The position numbers and the translations under genes were made by a program. Source: Stictocephala bisonia (lineage: Eukaryota; Arthropoda; Insecta; Hemiptera; Membracidae). Taken from it: DNA of 64,000 nucleotides. Shown one piece after another: positions 33,802 through 45,192 of this stretch (position 1 is its first letter; every line of letters starts with the position of its first letter). The stretch covers positions 248,001-312,000 of the forward strand of contig JAQJVL010000680.1 in NCBI GenBank assembly GCA_035578905.1, given 5' to 3'. Under the pieces are notes generated by a model. That model saw only the letters and a program-made list of their open reading frames with translations, had not been told where the DNA came from and ran no database searches.

Positions 33802-34179
33802 CTTACGTTTTGGGGTGTCTCAGGCTAAACTGCAGATAGGCCATACACCCTGTAGTTGATTAGTTGTTATATTTTGGGTATTTGTAGAGTTTGTGGTATT
33901 TATAGCGTTTGTTATTATTGTGTAGTATCTTGGTAATTTTAGTGTTTGTTATTATTTATTTAAGTGAGAATTTATATTGTGGCCTTCTGCCTTTTATATT
34001 GTGGCCTTCTGCCGTTTTGATTTATTAAATGATGTTTCTTGTAATAAATTACTTTCGCTCAGCTGCCGAGTTTTATTTTGGACCCTCCAACTGCCACCCG
34101 TGATCCCATCGCTTTACTCGTTTTGAGCCATCCCCCAGTTGGCACGCTTCCCAGCTTTGGTGGGGGGGGATGGGTCTCA
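33802..34179 (+). repeat. Partial LTR (3' 378 bp), plus orientation
   Basis: It matches 26622-26998 almost base for base, with eight G instead of seven near the end, and finishes in GGGTCTCA. The join at 33802 lies at 'cttacg'; nearby sequence has 'cttacaaaacg', so microhomology may have guided the join. Confidence 0.85.
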
Positions 34180-34186
34180 CTATCAG

Positions 34187-34302
34187 TGCAAAAATTATGT
34201 GTACCTGAGTTTGAAGGTTGTTTGATAAGAAACTAAGAAGCCTATGAAAATAAAACCACACAATTGATTTCATAGTTTTTGTTAGCTCATTATCTAAAAA
34301 AA
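34187..34302 (+). mobile_element. Fragment of the 921-1459 TIR family plus poly-A
   Basis: 'tgcaaaaattatgtgtacct', 'gagtttgaaggttgttt' and 'aagcctatg' match the left end of the TIR family. The next 30 bases (34273-34302, tagtttttgttagctcatta...) nearly repeat 25191-25220, on the far side of the LTR complex. A run of about 26 A follows. Confidence 0.6.
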
Positions 34303-34319
34303 AAAAAAAAAAAAAAAAA

Positions 34320-37300
34320 TACTGAGCTGATTACCGTGGAATCTATTTTTTAAAGTGGAGCTCAAACTGCAGATATGTTATCAGCACTTTTATTTATATT
34401 TTACTTAATATCATCTATACTTAGAAATTATATTTAATTTTAGAACATTAAGACCTTAAAATATATTTAAAGGTTGTCTTTGTTATGTCCATCAGTACAA
34501 ACTATTTGATCATTAATTTTTACGATTTTGATTTTAATTGAAGCTTTTAAGCTGTAGATATATCCAAAATACTTTCCCTAACTTAAAATATTTTTCTTCA
34601 TTAGAATTTACTTAGAGTTTTAAGCCCCTTAAAGAGCCCTTGTTAAAAAACTCAAAACATTGTTCAAAATGTTCCACAAACACAGACACACAAATCATTT
34701 TCAAGATTTTGCTCCCACATGACCAGCCAGTGTTAAAATTGTAATTCAATTTATTCTACAGTAAAAATGTTGCAACAAAACGTACTCAACCAATTTTGAT
34801 AGATTTTAGTTTTAAAACAATCGTCGAACCTTCCTTTGCAAATCCATATCTCCTCTTAGAATGTCAGCCGAGCCAGGATTCCTTACTATTAAAAGTTGAC
34901 AACAATATTTCCTGAAAATTTGTGTAGCAACTTACAAATATATACCATGTGTCAATTTTCAGAATTTGGCTTTAATCTCTGTGCCTAGTCCATTGGCTAA
35001 GAAAATAGTGAATACTTAATGTATTACAAGCGTCAATACTGTACAAATTTCTTTTGAGTTCACAGTATTTTAATGAAAAATAAATTAGCTCAAAAAAGTT
35101 TCATATAAATCAGTTCAATTCAACCTAACTAACTCAGTAGTTTGAAAAATCTTTCTAATTTTCAAAAACCTTTTTATCACCTCAATACTTTAAATTAATG
35201 TTAACTTATAATTTTTAAAATAATTATACATTTTGTTATATAACTACACATCATCCATTTGTTATCTGTTTACTTACAACTCTCTCCATGTTTTGATTTA
35301 GCTTTGTATACAAATTATTGTTGAGGGACGTCAGTACAGCAGATGTCCTACGATTTGAACTGTGACCTTCTGATTTAATTTGCAATCGAAATAGTTATAT
35401 AGTCCAAGAAAATATATTTGTGCTTATATTGTAATATATTTGTGTTGTGTAATGTTTACTTGTACTGTACATGTACCAACACGTATTATGCTAATTAAAA
35501 AACTATTTGACATGCCTATATAACATAATTTCCAACTTGTCTACTGTCAAAAAACGCATCATTATTGGTTTTGCCATGAATGAACTAAAATAGACGTAGA
35601 TTAGGGAACCAATCATTTAAATTTAGGTTATATTTTTAACCAGTTTACTTCATAAACTGATTGAACAATAATTATTCTAGACACATGGTAGTGTTCTAAT
35701 ATCCATATTACTAACAAATGTTAGAATAATAAATATTAGCTGATAATAATAGACATTTACACTTCTTCAAGACAACTGTTTGTGTGAGCTAATGTATTCA
35801 TAAAAGAGCCCCCTTCACTCTTTACCCCCAGTCTGTGCTTTACCTTTGATGTCCAGCTATCACTGCCTGAAGGCCCAGTCTAGTTTGGGCTGTACTTGAG
35901 GAGCATGACTAAGAGCAGAAACTTGCAAGTCAACCCCAGTGATGGCTGCATTTATTGTGTTTATTTCACTTTATTCTATTAATTTATAACATTCATTACA
36001 TGTTTTGACACTTCTATTCTACAACTTTTCCAATTGTCTCCATCTTACGAGTTAATTTCCTATAGGTACCTATTTAACTATTCTGCAACACTTTGACATC
36101 ATAATTCCTCCTCCATGCTGCTTATTTCATAATTTAGCGCATTGTTGCATTACTACTTTTCTTTTATCACAATAATCTCAGTCTATCCTGGTAACCATTT
36201 TATTGAACATTCATATTTCATAACCGATATCTTATTAAAAGAATTTTATTAAGGCTAAATTATTTCTTATGTACATTTCCCATTTTATATTGAAATATGT
36301 TTAAAAATTTGATCATGCATTTTGAAGTACTTTCATAGTGAGAAGCTTTTTGAAACCCTATTATAATATCTAGCCAAAGATATTCTTAGTCATCTAACTA
36401 TTAAAATGCGTAGAATGTTGGTGCGCTATACAGGTTCTTTATGTTTGAATACCAATTGAAGACCCAACTACAAAATATTAATTCTTGGTTGCTTCTACTG
36501 AACATACTTGACACTGGCTCTATTGGTTTGTTTAATTTGTGTTAATTTATTTATTTGTGTATTATAATTCAATGTATTATATGAAAAACAACTTAATTTA
36601 TTGTAGTAAATAAGGCCTCCCATCCTATCAACTGTTTCTGGCCTGATAGTCTAATCCTTTTCTATTTTTTGTGGTATATTATATCGTGGGTTCATAATCC
36701 TTTGTGAACCATTTATCTGGGCAAAATTGTTAAGATCATCCCAGTCATCAAGACAGTCTTTATTATACTATTTTATTCTTTCACACCAAGTTAGTTATTT
36801 GCAAACAATAAATTACATATAAATTACAAACAAATAAAACAAAAGAATTGGCTTTAAAGGATAATTTTTGATGTACTATTTGTTTTAAACAAGAGAGTAA
36901 GGAAAGGAAACTGTTATAATTTAAACAAATATTTAACCACCTAACATAAAAATACCCACTTTTACCACTCGATATTTGGCGTGCCATGAAACAAAAACTT
37001 ATTTTTAAATCCTAACCAGTTAGCATATAAGTTTTATCATGCCCGACAAGAAACAAGCAGACGATCCCTTCATAGCTTATAAAATTGTCATCTATATTCA
37101 GAACATCTTTGAATCTTTGATTGTCAAATGCTTTGAATGTTGTATAGATTACATTTAATCTAATAAATAAATACATAGTCTAATTGTAATTTATAGAATA
37201 CTGTGAAACCAAAACATTGAATTTCATCATAAAACCATACAATCACTAGTAAAATATAATTGTTTATAAACAGTTTAAAAACAAATGAAACATATCATTA

Positions 37301-38325
37301 CACTATAATTAAGAGTGAAAAGTAGCAGAGCACAAAAATTATTGGTTATTTTTCTATTTAAAAAATGTTTACTTTCTTTAATTTTACCTAACTCTTATGT
37401 CGTATTTTTTTAGAAAAATGCTTAGTATTATTTTTTATTGTATATAATGCCTATTTGTATTACTTATACAGTAATAAGACTAAGCCATAGTTTTATAAGA
37501 ATTTTCCAAGTTGTAATATTATAATTTATATTTTTAATAAAAGTTAATCAAGGATCATTTAATATACTCTTTTTCAACTAGTTAAGAACATTATTAAGTT
37601 AAAAGTGTTTTATAGATAGATCATGATGTAAGTTAAACAACTGTTAAGCCTATATTATGCTAAATTAATATTTGATAAAATAATGATAGCCTAACATAAA
37701 CTTCATTATACTAGTTCTAGATGGTAACTAAATTTTGTTAAGTATGAAGCTTTGCTTTGGTGTAACTTGGGACTGTTGTGATTAGTATTCTTGACAATAG
37801 GTCTAATCAACAAATATTTCTATCTGATTTATACTGTCAAAATATACTTTCAGATTTTGGCTATATTAAATCATAAACATATTATCTGGATTAATGATTA
37901 TTCCTACAAAATAATTAGCCCCCTTGCATCAACTTAATTTAGTTATGACTTCATTTAAATGTGAAAATTATAAATTAAACAATAATTTTTCAGGAAAGCT
38001 CCTTCTAAAAACTGAATACATTATTCAAATGGTTAAATCTTTAGTCCAAAATACAAATTATCTATGACTAATTCGTGTTTCTAGATCTTTCCAAAAGAAA
38101 CCAATAAAAGATTAAAACCCACAATAGGGTATATTGTGCTTATTAGAATTTGTTTATGTCTTGCTCTAATCATAGGTTATTAACTAAAGTATATTTACCC
38201 AACTTACTATTTACTTTAATTGACAAATATAATTAGCCTATAAAGATATTATTAAAGACAATCAATGAACTTATAGATATACTTCTGCCTTACTTTCAAA
38301 CTAAGTTAAATTAACACCGATAAGG
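34320..38325. other. 4 kb AT-rich DNA, no gene recognised; small GC patch
   Basis: No coding region, RNA gene or repeat array is evident on either strand. The patch 35803-35950 is richer in GC (cccccttcactctttacccc, gatgtccagctatcactgcc). On the minus strand it carries a 23-codon ATG frame with a hydrophobic centre, too short to call. A plus-strand 38-codon ATG frame starts at 37040. Neither matches a known family. Confidence 0.4.
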
Positions 38326-39855
38326 TAATTATGCACTTTCTTGCCACCTCTGAAAATACGATTTCATGTTGAAAAAGTAGTGAAATATGAGTTTATATCT
38401 CTTGAGGAGTTAGATTTCATCCGCGGAAAACTCGTTTTTTACCGAAAAATCGAAAAACTAGTCTGATAGTAAAAAACCCAATTATTATAAAAATCTTTAT
38501 TTTTCAATAACTTTTTTCATTTCTCGTATTTTTTTATGCTCAACACAAATATATAACTGGTTTTGTAGTAAAATTATTTTTTCAACTCGAAAAATGCATT
38601 TTTTACTGACATAACCTAACTTATTCTAACTGTCAATTTTCTCAACAAAAATTCGTAATTTGCGTTAAATTCGAGTGTCTGGAATCCGTGACGGCCCACC
38701 GGCCGTCACTCCGGCGGGGATATAGGTGAATTCGGTTTTTGTGATTAATAGTTGTTGTATACAATGATCTCGTAATGGCCGCTAATCGCGATTCGCAGCA
38801 ATAGTAGTTTTTCCGTGATATTTCGAGAAATATTTGTAATAGACTAAAATAGTTTTCAAATTTGTAGGCCTATTCAGCGCAAAAAACACGTCAAAATAAA
38901 AAAAAAGATTAAAATACTATTTAGATTAACGGAAATATGACAAAAATACTAAAAGTTGTGACATTGGTTTTTTCAAATTTTTCTGTAAAATACGTTATTT
39001 CCGCGGAATAAAAAGCATATCTCGTGAAAATACAGCCAATTCTAGACCCATTTCAAGCAAAATGTTCCAAATTTGTTTAGTGGCAAGAGACTGCATAAAT
39101 ACCATGGAGTTAAGCAAATTAAGTCATATGCATATTTGAAAATGGAACTAATGAGTTTTTTTTTTTTTTAACTAAAAATCAATCACAACACGATATGGTG
39201 TATTTATGCACTTTCCGGTTGCCTCAAATCTCTAAACTGTACCACCAGTTGTTAAAATAAGTATTATAAACCTTCTGAAAATACAGTTTTTATTTCTAGG
39301 AAAACGTATTGTACTAAGAAAACGGGAAATCTACATTTTTGAACAAATTTTAGCTTGATTTTCGCAAATTGTTATTGTTAAGACGTGGTTTTTAATACTG
39401 AACACGAATTTTAAAACTATTTTGGTCTATTATGATTGATTCTTGAGATATGGCACGAAAATTACCTTCACAGTCAATCATAAATAGCAGCCATTTAAGC
39501 AATGCTAGTAAAAGTGGCGGGTGGACGGCCCACAGGCCATTCTGAAGGCCTGACACCTGATTTTAACGCAAATCACGAATTGTTTAGTTTATATTATACT
39601 AGGTTTGGTTAGGTTAGAAAAAGGGGTTAAATACTATTAAGAACAGAATATTATTGCAAAAAAACAATTATATACCAGTATTCATATTCAACGTTGGAAC
39701 ACACATTGAATGAAAAAAAGGCATTTAAAAATAAGCCAAATCGATCTGTTAATTAAATAGAAAATAATATTTCCTACTGTCCGAAATAACCATCATGAAG
39801 CTAATTTTTAACACTTTTTATTTAGTTTCAGAAACGTTTGGAAAGTGCATAATTA
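38326..39855. repeat. Foldback / long inverted repeat with GCACTTTC ends
   Basis: The left end 'taattatgcactttc' (38326-38340) is the exact complement of the right end (39841-39855). Internal inverted matches include 'gtaatttgcgttaaattcga' against the complement near 39560-39590, and 'ggcccaccggccgtcac' against the complement of 'gtggacggcccacaggcc'. A second, direct copy of the end (tttatgcactttccggttgc) lies near 39203, so two elements may be nested or tandem. ATAAGG flanks both sides (38320, 39860) but is offset at the right. No transposase is seen. Confidence 0.65.
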
Positions 39856-39910
39856 CTCAATAAGGTTCATGCATTGAAATATTCTCACACAACTCTTTGT
39901 TATTACATGA

Positions 39911-39916
39911 TTTATT
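39911..39916 (-). terminator. Polyadenylation signal of COX7C
   Basis: AATAAA on the minus strand lies about 127 nt past the COX7C stop codon, in an AT-rich 3' UTR. It is the first canonical signal downstream of the stop. Confidence 0.55.
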
Positions 39917-40042
39917 TTTTCAAAGAATGCTCACAAATTCTTACTTATATGCCTGTTATACTTGCTACATACAGGTAATAACAAATTAATTCAACTCAAT
40001 TATTTTCTAAAACTTTTCTGAAAACTTGTTCAGTTTTACATC

Positions 40043-40239
40043 TTACTGTTTAGTCATCATAACTTTTAAAGCTACAGCCGGTAAAGCTAATCCACTCCCA
40101 AAGAAAAGTATGAATAAAGCTGTAGTTTTGAATTTATTCTCAATGCCAAACGGCAAATTTTCTCCAGGAATCCCAGGATAGGAACGTTTAGTGGAAGATG
40201 TCATCAGCTTTCTAACAAATCTTGGAAACATTTTTTCAC
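40043..40239 (-). CDS. COX7C: Cytochrome c oxidase subunit 7C, mitochondrial (coding exon)
   Basis: The 62-residue protein (ATG at 40231, TAA at 40043) is a small nuclear-encoded subunit of respiratory complex IV in the inner mitochondrial membrane. Diagnostic features are the N-terminal presequence (FPRFVRKLMTSSTKRS), the conserved PGENLPFGIENKFK block, and one membrane helix (TTALFILFFGSGLALPAVAL) followed by a short basic tail. Length equals the usual 60-65 residues. Just upstream of the ATG, tttttatcag precedes gtgaaaaaatg, a good splice acceptor (exon edge 40239). That implies an intron in the 5' UTR and a first exon further right that I cannot place. An AATAAA signal lies at 39916-39911. 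It is the only clearly recognised host gene here. Confidence 0.88.
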
Positions 40240-40845
40240 CTGATAAAAAATACTCACAAGAAAAGTCAGAATATTATTTACTCTCACTCGATCAAGTAAC
40301 TAAACTTATATATAATATAACAGTTAGTTTACAAATAATATAAACGTACAACCAAAAAGTTAGTCCAAGAACTCAGCTACAACACAACTCTCAATCATAA
40401 GATATATAGCCCATAAAAAAGCACAATCTTATTGTTGCAATTAATTTTGTTTACAGATATTTTTTGCTTGGAATGCTGGGTAAATCAACATAGATATTGC
40501 TGTAATTGAATAAATATGATCTAATATTGATTTTAAAAAAACAGAATCCAGAACATAGAAAACACTCACAACCACACAGAATAATACATTTTATTGTTAC
40601 GGCCACCAATTGCGTGACTTCCTTCCACAATTATTAACGTAAAAAGAAATCATTCACGGAGTGAACGTTAAAGCATTTTAACATAATAAATGAACAATGT
40701 GGGAATGCGCGTGCACACGCTGTTTCACTTAATGGCATTTAGTCATAAGTCAGTGATAGTCTTTGATGACCGACTTCATTGTATATAATGTAATATACAT
40801 TAATATAATCATAATGTATAAAACCCAAGAACGCATTCGCTATTC
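40240..40845 (-). other. Upstream region of COX7C (intron, first exon or promoter not resolved)
   Basis: AT-rich sequence with a GC-richer patch at 40705-40740 (gcgcgtgcacacgctgtttc). The true promoter and noncoding first exon should lie in or beyond this stretch. No TATA box or donor site could be singled out. Confidence 0.3.
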
Positions 40846-40847
40846 AA

Positions 40848-41226
40848 GAAATCTCCGGAATCACAGAACAAATGTTGATGAAATTTTGAGGGAAATCAGC
40901 TTTTGTATCCTATAGAGACTCACGTAGAATTTAGAAAGGGTGAAAGGCATTCTCAATATACCATTCCTATCGGGTATAAACAGCCCCCAACGTTCCCATT
41001 TTTCTATAGGATTAACATTCTTTGGCTTTAATCTAATAATTAATTTCAAACCACTGATAAAAAAACATAAACATGACCAAAAAACATGGCTGATTTGGTT
41101 TTCATTGTGAAACGTTTAATGCATTTTTAATAACTCTAACATGATTGCACTACTTTGCATCCCCTAGGGATGTAAGTAGGATGTAAGAAAACTTGTAGGA
41201 TCTTCTAAACTGTAAAAATTTGTTAT
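40848..41226 (+). mobile_element. Helitron-related repeat fragment, copy 2
   Basis: This is a near-identical copy of 25222-25606, with a small insertion near 41174 (gtaggatgtaag). Here it runs directly into the palindromic TIR-family repeat at 41228 with no LTR element between, so this locus shows the uninterrupted form of the 25.6/34.2-kb site. The 62-codon minus frame 40861-41049 lies within it and is not a gene. Confidence 0.65.
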
Positions 41227-41227
41227 C

Positions 41228-42010
41228 TAATATCGGTGCAAAAATTATGTGTACCTGAGTTTGAAGTTTGTTTGATAAGAAACTAGGAAGCCTATGACAA
41301 TACAACCATTCAGTTGATTTCATAGTTTAACTGTACGTTAAAATACACGCATTTCACATTTTTATTGCAAGTTTTAATTATGTTTACCTTACCTGGAACT
41401 AAGATAGTAACGGAATTTTATTAAGTTTTCCCTGTACATCATCTTTACACTTTTATTACCGGTACTCAAAAACCCATTGATGCATCACATTTATATTGTA
41501 AAACACGGTTGACAATAATGTTCTACAATTTATATACATTTCAGAATTTTAACTTTTCAAGAAAGAAAATTCATATTAATTTCCTGAAACAACGTTTTCT
41601 TAGCTTCTAGAGGTCGAACATTTAATTACTTGGTTACGTTGTAATCCTTAAGAAACTTATACTGCAGTTACAATACATTACTTTTATAATCGCAAGTAAA
41701 TGCCATGAATTTAAATAGATCTATTTAAATTGATTTTGACCATTTTAAAATCAAGGCATTTACTTACGCATATAAAAAAGTAATGGATCATAACCATACA
41801 TTTCATAAGGATTACAAAGCGACTAAGTACTTTTTTCTTGAAATTTTGAAATATAAAACATATAGAAAACATTCCCATTGACCACATATTAAAAATACGT
41901 TCGATAAAATAACATTTTTTAATAAAAGTGTAAGTTGATGCAAAGTAAAAACTAGTTTAAGTTCCGGTACTTTTTTTGTTCCAACTAGCATTTATAAAAA
42001 ACATGAAAAT
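41228..42010. mobile_element. Palindromic member of the TIR family
   Basis: The left arm resembles 921-1400 (gtgtacctgagtttgaag, acatttcagaattttaactt, aattacttggttacg). The right arm carries the same pieces inverted (ggattacaaagcgactaagt, gaaaacattcccattgacca, aagttccggtac). The centre is a perfect palindrome around 41704-41727 (aatttaaatagatctattta...). The right terminus is too decayed to place. No transposase is present. Confidence 0.65.
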
Positions 42011-42252
42011 ATTTAAAATAAACGCTACATACGTAATAACGTACAAATATGATTTCAGAAGTTTTGGTATACATTTTGTTATTTCAATTATGATTTTTTT
42101 TTAATTTTTAGGACTAATAAATATATTTAATTGCATTTACTTTCTTACACAAACACTTAATTAACTTCTTAGAATAATGTTATGGGCTCAGTATTCATTA
42201 TCTTTTAAATGTTACCTATTGCAATAGTATTTCTGCAACAGCTAAGGCAAAA

Positions 42253-45192
42253 CAGCATTAGCTTACTCAAACATTTGTCTTGACACATCAACCACAAGGC
42301 TCAAGTAGTGCTGGATGTACTGACTGAACAGTAACGGCTGGACGTAAGTAAGGAGTGAACAGCATTAGCTTACTCAAACATTTGTCTTGACTCTTCAGCC
42401 ACAAGGCTCAAGTAGTGCTGGATGTACTGACTTAACAGTAACAGCTGGACGTAAGTAAGGAGTGAACAGCATTAGCTTACTCAAACATTTGTCTTGACAC
42501 ATCAACCAAAAGGCTCAAGTAGTGCTGGATGTACTGACTGAACAGTAACAGCGGGACGTAAGTAAGGAGTGAACAGCATTAGCTCATTAGCTTACTCAAA
42601 CATTTGTCTTGACTCATCAGCCACAAAGCTCAAGTAGTGCTGGATGTACTGACTTAACAGTAACAGCGGGACGTAAGTAAGGAGTGAACAGCATTAGCTT
42701 ACTCAAACATTTGTCTTGACACATCAACCACAAGGCTCAAGTAGTGCTGGATGTACTGACTGAACAGTAACAGCTGGACATAAGTAAGGAGTGAACAGCA
42801 TTAGCTTACTCAAAAATTTGTCTTGACTCATCAGCCACAAGGCTCAAGTAGCGCTGGATGTACTGACTGAACAGTAACAGCTGGACGTAAGTAAGGAGTA
42901 AACAGCATTAGCTTACTCAAACATTTGTCTTGACTCATCAGCCACAAGGCTCAAGTAGTGCTGGATGTACTGACTGAACAGTAACAGCTGGACATAAGTA
43001 AGGAGTAAACAGCATTAGCTTACTCAAACATTTGTCTTGACTCTTCAGCCACAAGGCTCAAGTAGTGCTGGATGTACTGACTGAACAGTAACAGCTGGAC
43101 ATAAGTAAGGAGTGAACAGCATTAGCTTACTCAAACATTTGTCTTGACTCTTCAGCCACAAGGCTCAAGTAGTGCTGGATGTACTGACTGAACAGTAACA
43201 GCTGGACATAAGTAAGGAGTGAACAGCATTAGCTTACTCAAACATTTTTCTTGACTCTTCAGCCACAAGGCTCAAGTAGTGCTGGATGTACTGACTGAAC
43301 AGTAACAGCTGGACATTAGTAAGGAGTGAACAGCATTAGCTTACTCAAACATTTGTCTTGACTCTTCAGCCACAAGGCTCAAGTAGTGCTGGATGTACTG
43401 ACTGAACAGTAACAGCTGGACATAAGTAAGGAGTGAACAGCATTAGCTTACTCAAACATTTGTCTTGACTCTTCAGCCACAAGGCTCAAGTAGTGCTGGA
43501 TGTACTGACTGAACAGTAACAGCTGGACGTAAGTAAGGAGTAAACAGCATTAGCTTACTCAAACATTTGTCTTGACTCTTCAGCCACAAGGGTCAAGTAG
43601 TTCTGGATGTACTGACTGAACAGTAACGGCTGGACGTAAGTAAGGAGTGAACAGCATTAGCTTACTCAAACATTTGTCTTGACTCTTCAGCCACAAGGCT
43701 CAAGTAGTGCTGGATGTACTGACTGAACAGTAATGGCTGGACGTAAGTAAGGAGTAAACAGCATTAGCTTACTCAAACATTTGTCTTGACTCATCAGCCA
43801 CAAGGCTCCAGTAGTGCTGGATGTACTGACTGAACAGTTCAGCTGGACGTAAGTAAGGAGTGAACAGCATTAGCTTACTCAAACATTTGTCTTGACTCTT
43901 CAGCCACAAGGCTCCAGTAGTGCTGGATGTACTGACTTACCAGTAACAGCTGGTCGTAAGTAAGGAGTGAACAGCATTAGCTTACTCAAACATTTGTCTT
44001 GACACATCAACCACAAGGCTCAAGTAGTGCTGGATGTACTGACTGAACAGTAACAGCTGGACGTAAGTAAGGAGTAAACAGCATTAGCTTACTCAAACAT
44101 TTGTCTTGACTCATCAGCCACAAGGCTCCAGTAGTGCTGGATGTACTGACTGAACAGTAACAGCTGGACATAAGTAAGGAGTGAACAGCATTTGCTTACT
44201 CAAACATTTGTCTTGACTCTTCAGCCACAAGGCTCAAGTAGTGCTGGATGTACTGACTGAACAGTAACAGCTGGTCGTAAGTAAGGAGTGAACAGCATTA
44301 GCTTACTCAAACATTTGTCTTGACACATCAGCCACAAGGCTCAAGTAGTGCTGGATGTACTGACTGAACAGTAACAGTTGGACGTAAGTAAGGAGTGAAC
44401 AGCATTAGCTTACTCAAACATTTGTCTTGACACATCAACCACAAGGGTCAAGTAGTGCTGGATGTACTGACTGAACAGTAAAGCCTTGTTCACACTAGGC
44501 TACTAATTTAGTCGAGTGGCGAGTAGTTTAGTAACTAAACATTTCCGAACACAGAAAATTTAGTAGAATTGTTTAGTGAATTATTTAGTAGTGTCAATCC
44601 ATTTTATTCTATTCTCGACGGTCGAGTAGCTTCCCCCACCACTCGTCACTAACTACTGGCTCATCGTCTAAACAGTCCGAACACTGGTTTTAGTCGAGTC
44701 ATTAGTTACCACAAGAATGGCGTTTTTCAATGGAGCGAGAAAACAACTTTAAAGTTTTTTAATAAATATATTCAACATGAATGTATTTGGAATATTAAGT
44801 CATCAACTTACAAAATCAAACAAATGGAGCAATATATTTTTTTATTTTTATAAAATAAAAAAAATATAAAAATAACATTTATTTTATAAAATAAAAACAT
44901 TCTGTTTCTTTCTATTTATCACACAAATGTCTTCCTCCACCTATTCTAAAATAGCAAGTGGTAAGGTTTATCAGTTTGTTTATTTTGTTGCATCGGAGAG
45001 CGTTCATCATGCACTCACTATTTGTGCACTCTACTCGACTGCTAGTGCGAACGGTTGTTGGGCAGTAACGAGCATTTTTAGCTACTAAAGCACTCTCTAC
45101 TCGACTAAATTACTAGCCTAGTGCGAACAAAGCTTAACAGCTGGGCGTAAGTAAGGAGGGAATAGCATTAGCTTACTCAAACATATGTCTTG
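42253..45192. repeat. 107-bp satellite array, about 21 copies, split by a MITE
   Basis: The marker 'agcattagcttactcaaaca' recurs at 42361, 42468, 42575 and onward (period 107 bp; one copy has a 9-bp insert). Units are highly similar, with linked variants such as cttcagcc/catcagcc and gacgtaag/gacataag. The last unit is cut at 44481 by the 44482-45134 MITE and resumes at 45135 (aacagctgggcgtaag) before the array ends. Confidence 0.93.
44482..45134. mobile_element. 653-bp PIF/Harbinger-like MITE with TAA duplication
   Basis: The terminal inverted repeats begin AGCCTTGTTCACACTAGGCT (left) and, complemented, AGCTTTGTTCGCACTAGGCT (right), and continue for at least 40 bp (taatttagtcgag). TAA at 44479-44481 and 45135-45137 is the duplicated target. 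The intact satellite unit reads 'cagtaacagctgg', which proves the boundaries. A 3-bp TAA/TTA duplication is typical of PIF/Harbinger. It encodes no transposase. Confidence 0.88.

Larger units (their letters stand above)
25610..34179. mobile_element. Rearranged Gypsy-type LTR retrotransposon complex
   Basis: Order on the plus strand: full LTR (25610-26998), 18-nt PBS (27001-27018), full LTR in reverse (27023-28412), polypurine tract, pol and gag on the minus strand, leader with a second PBS (33654-33671, minus), 130 nt of unmatched sequence, and the last 378 nt of an LTR in plus orientation (33802-34179). The outer ends are canonical LTR ends (TG... and ...CA). A normal element has two parallel LTRs; here the coding block and one LTR are inverted. 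The long open gag and pol and near-identical LTRs imply recent activity. Confidence 0.85.

Noticed and set aside
36781..36987. 68-codon minus-strand frame beginning MARQISSGKSG
   Set aside because: The first dozen residues look plausible, but the rest is low-complexity AT-rich translation with no domain, so support is insufficient.
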